Assembly: GCA_025175895.1 (NCBI GenBank)
Contig: CM045989.1
Location: 25,823,003-25,887,002 of the forward strand
Direction: 5' to 3'
DNA: 64,000 bases
Source of the DNA: Wurfbainia villosa
Lineage: Eukaryota > Streptophyta > Magnoliopsida > Zingiberales > Zingiberaceae
The notes beneath the pieces are model-generated. The model saw only the letters and a list, made by a program, of their open reading frames with translations, made no database searches and had not been told where the DNA came from. A program made the position numbers and the translations under genes. Below, piece by piece: positions 62,459 to 64,000 of this stretch. How positions within the stretch are numbered: the first letter of the stretch is position 1; every line of letters begins with the position of its first letter.

Positions 62459-64000
62459 TTCTCCCCACTAATAAAAATTTGGTCCCCAAATTTCCTACTC
62501 ATATATTAATCGAGATGTCCCAACAACCATCTCAAGCATCGGAGACAAGTCACACCTCAAGTGACTAAGTGGTTCTTGATATCCCTTAACATCAAATCAC
62601 ACTTGCTTCTAGCTCTTCCAAAATATGAATAGTATCTTCATATCGACCACTTATAACAAGTACCTAAGCTGTGAGTGGAGCTCTATATTCGTGACCTGTT
62701 AAAGACTTTACCATAATCCTAAGATAAATCCTGAATCGCTATCGCATACGATACTCACAGATACTCCATGAACTGACAATCTCCATAGTATAACCTATCC
62801 AGCGATCCAACAAACTCATCGTATGGATCGAGAAAATGAGCGGACTTAGCTAATCATACTAAGTCCTTTCCGAATTCCAAATAATCTCCCCACACCGTCC
62901 ATCATACTAGGCTCCCACTTTCCTCTTGATACGAACCTTCCGATTATTTATATACCACCTTTACCAGACTTCCAAATCAACTATGTTCCGCATGTCGTTC
63001 CTCCACGGAGAACGTTTCAATACTTACTATTTTCCAGATACAATCTTAAACATATGCAACATATACAACCTATTGCAATCTTCAGCAATACCTATCAAAA
63101 TATCGTGACCAAGTCTCGTAGCTCTCGGAGTAATGCAAAAGGCACTACTTACAGGCAACGACATGCTACCACTTCCGGGACTCATAGCCAGTCAATATGC
63201 CATGTAGCTATCTAGCCACCTACTACATACAAATTCCAATATCACTAATTCCGAACCGGTAGAGCAAAAGTACAACTCTATGGTAGATGCTCTCTATCAT
63301 CACAACAGGAATCTATCTGTTGTTCCTGAATCAATAGTAACTCTTCCTAAATTCAAATGTAACTACATAACCCACCATCTTCTCGGAGACGAAGAAATAT
63401 TTCCTCACAAGGGCAATCTACCTGTTTACTAAGATCTATTTGTAATAGAACTTGCTTTCATTTTCCACTATTTATCTTCTCGCAACTACTCAGTAGCTAG
63501 CCAAAACCCCATGAGCATTTCTGCTCCTCACCTCTACAAAACAACATAACACCTCCTGCTAGGTCCACGTCATATATATATATGACAACCCATCTCGTAG
63601 TTCCTCTTTTGACATAAACATGGGATACGTCTCGATCAACTAAATCAGAAATGCTCCATTCTCTGAAACATCACATCCGCATATAAATTAACTTTCCTTT
63701 CACCCGAGAATGATCACACAACACGGTGTAAAGTCAACCATCGTCGAGCCACGAAACTATGTTCACAAGCTTGGACCAAATAAATTCAACACCTTCTGAT
63801 CCAAATGTAATACCGCTAGAGCATCCTATCCATATCTATGGTAATGATCAAATCAATACCGAAAACCATCATCTACGGTGGCCGAGTGCTCAACTCCAAC
63901 TGCCACTATCACAAATGATCCAATCGTGTCCGTAATACACGATTTCCTAAATCCACACGACTAAGTCGTCATAAGTCAAACAAGATAATCAAACCTCGAC
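62459..64000 (-). pseudogene. Gypsy array internal region 5, partial at window end
   Basis: Continues the array with the integrase-remnant half (GGACTTAGCTAATC near 62,845) and runs off the window before reaching RT and gag. Its first 500 bases share the divergence of LTR 5; after about 62,900 it resembles units 3 and 4 closely. Confidence 0.8.

Noticed and set aside
30370..64000. CRISPR-like or satellite array interpretation of the regular repeats
   Set aside because: The repeat unit is 7.3 kb with LTR, primer site and polypurine tract, so it is retroelement DNA; the genome is eukaryotic.

Overview
This is a window of a large, repeat-rich plant nuclear genome. The one host gene has plant-type introns. 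The rest is plant transposon types: Ty1/copia and Ty3/gypsy elements with TGGTATCAGAGC primer sites, a CACTA transposon, and a miniature LTR element. The GC-rich promoter and CAGTCGACTG-rich copia LTRs make a monocot my guess, but I could not identify the species.

Layout. 1-9,176 is nested transposon DNA. A gypsy LTR end (1-176) abuts a copia LTR remnant (177-841). A decayed antisense ORF of the 'putative gypsy type transposon' kind (1,187-3,260, minus) lies just upstream of a polypurine tract and a plus-strand gypsy LTR. That LTR is split after 17 bp by a 4.4-kb CACTA transposon (3,662-8,076) with a perfect GCT target duplication. 9,177-10,430 is intergenic. 10,800-20,340 is the only convincing host gene, a LNK1-like clock coactivator. 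It has nine coding exons with consistent splice phases. Its 5.5-kb first coding intron holds a dead copia element with mutated catalytic codons. 20,341-22,558 is AT-rich spacer, then a copia LTR remnant interrupted by a 0.66-kb TRIM-like element. 22,559-30,369 is a minus-strand copia-type element. It has gag (two zinc knuckles) and a second decayed ORF of the plant-transposon-protein type, but no recognisable pol. Its promoter-side LTR is broken at 30,369, inside its TATA box.

30,370 to the window end is the most striking part: a head-to-tail array of minus-strand gypsy units of about 7.3 kb in the order LTR-internal-LTR-internal, with five LTRs and four complete plus one partial internal regions. 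The internal regions carry gag, RT and integrase remnants with the same stops and deletions in every copy. The family was therefore already dead when the array formed, which points to DNA-level amplification by unequal exchange (or to an assembly problem) rather than five independent insertions. Differences between copies cluster at CAG/CTG sites as indels and garbled bases, which looks like consensus error at methylated CHG sites. The exact LTR sequences should be treated with caution.

There are no RNA genes or CRISPR arrays that I can support. Apart from the LNK1-like gene, every coding signal belongs to a decayed mobile element.
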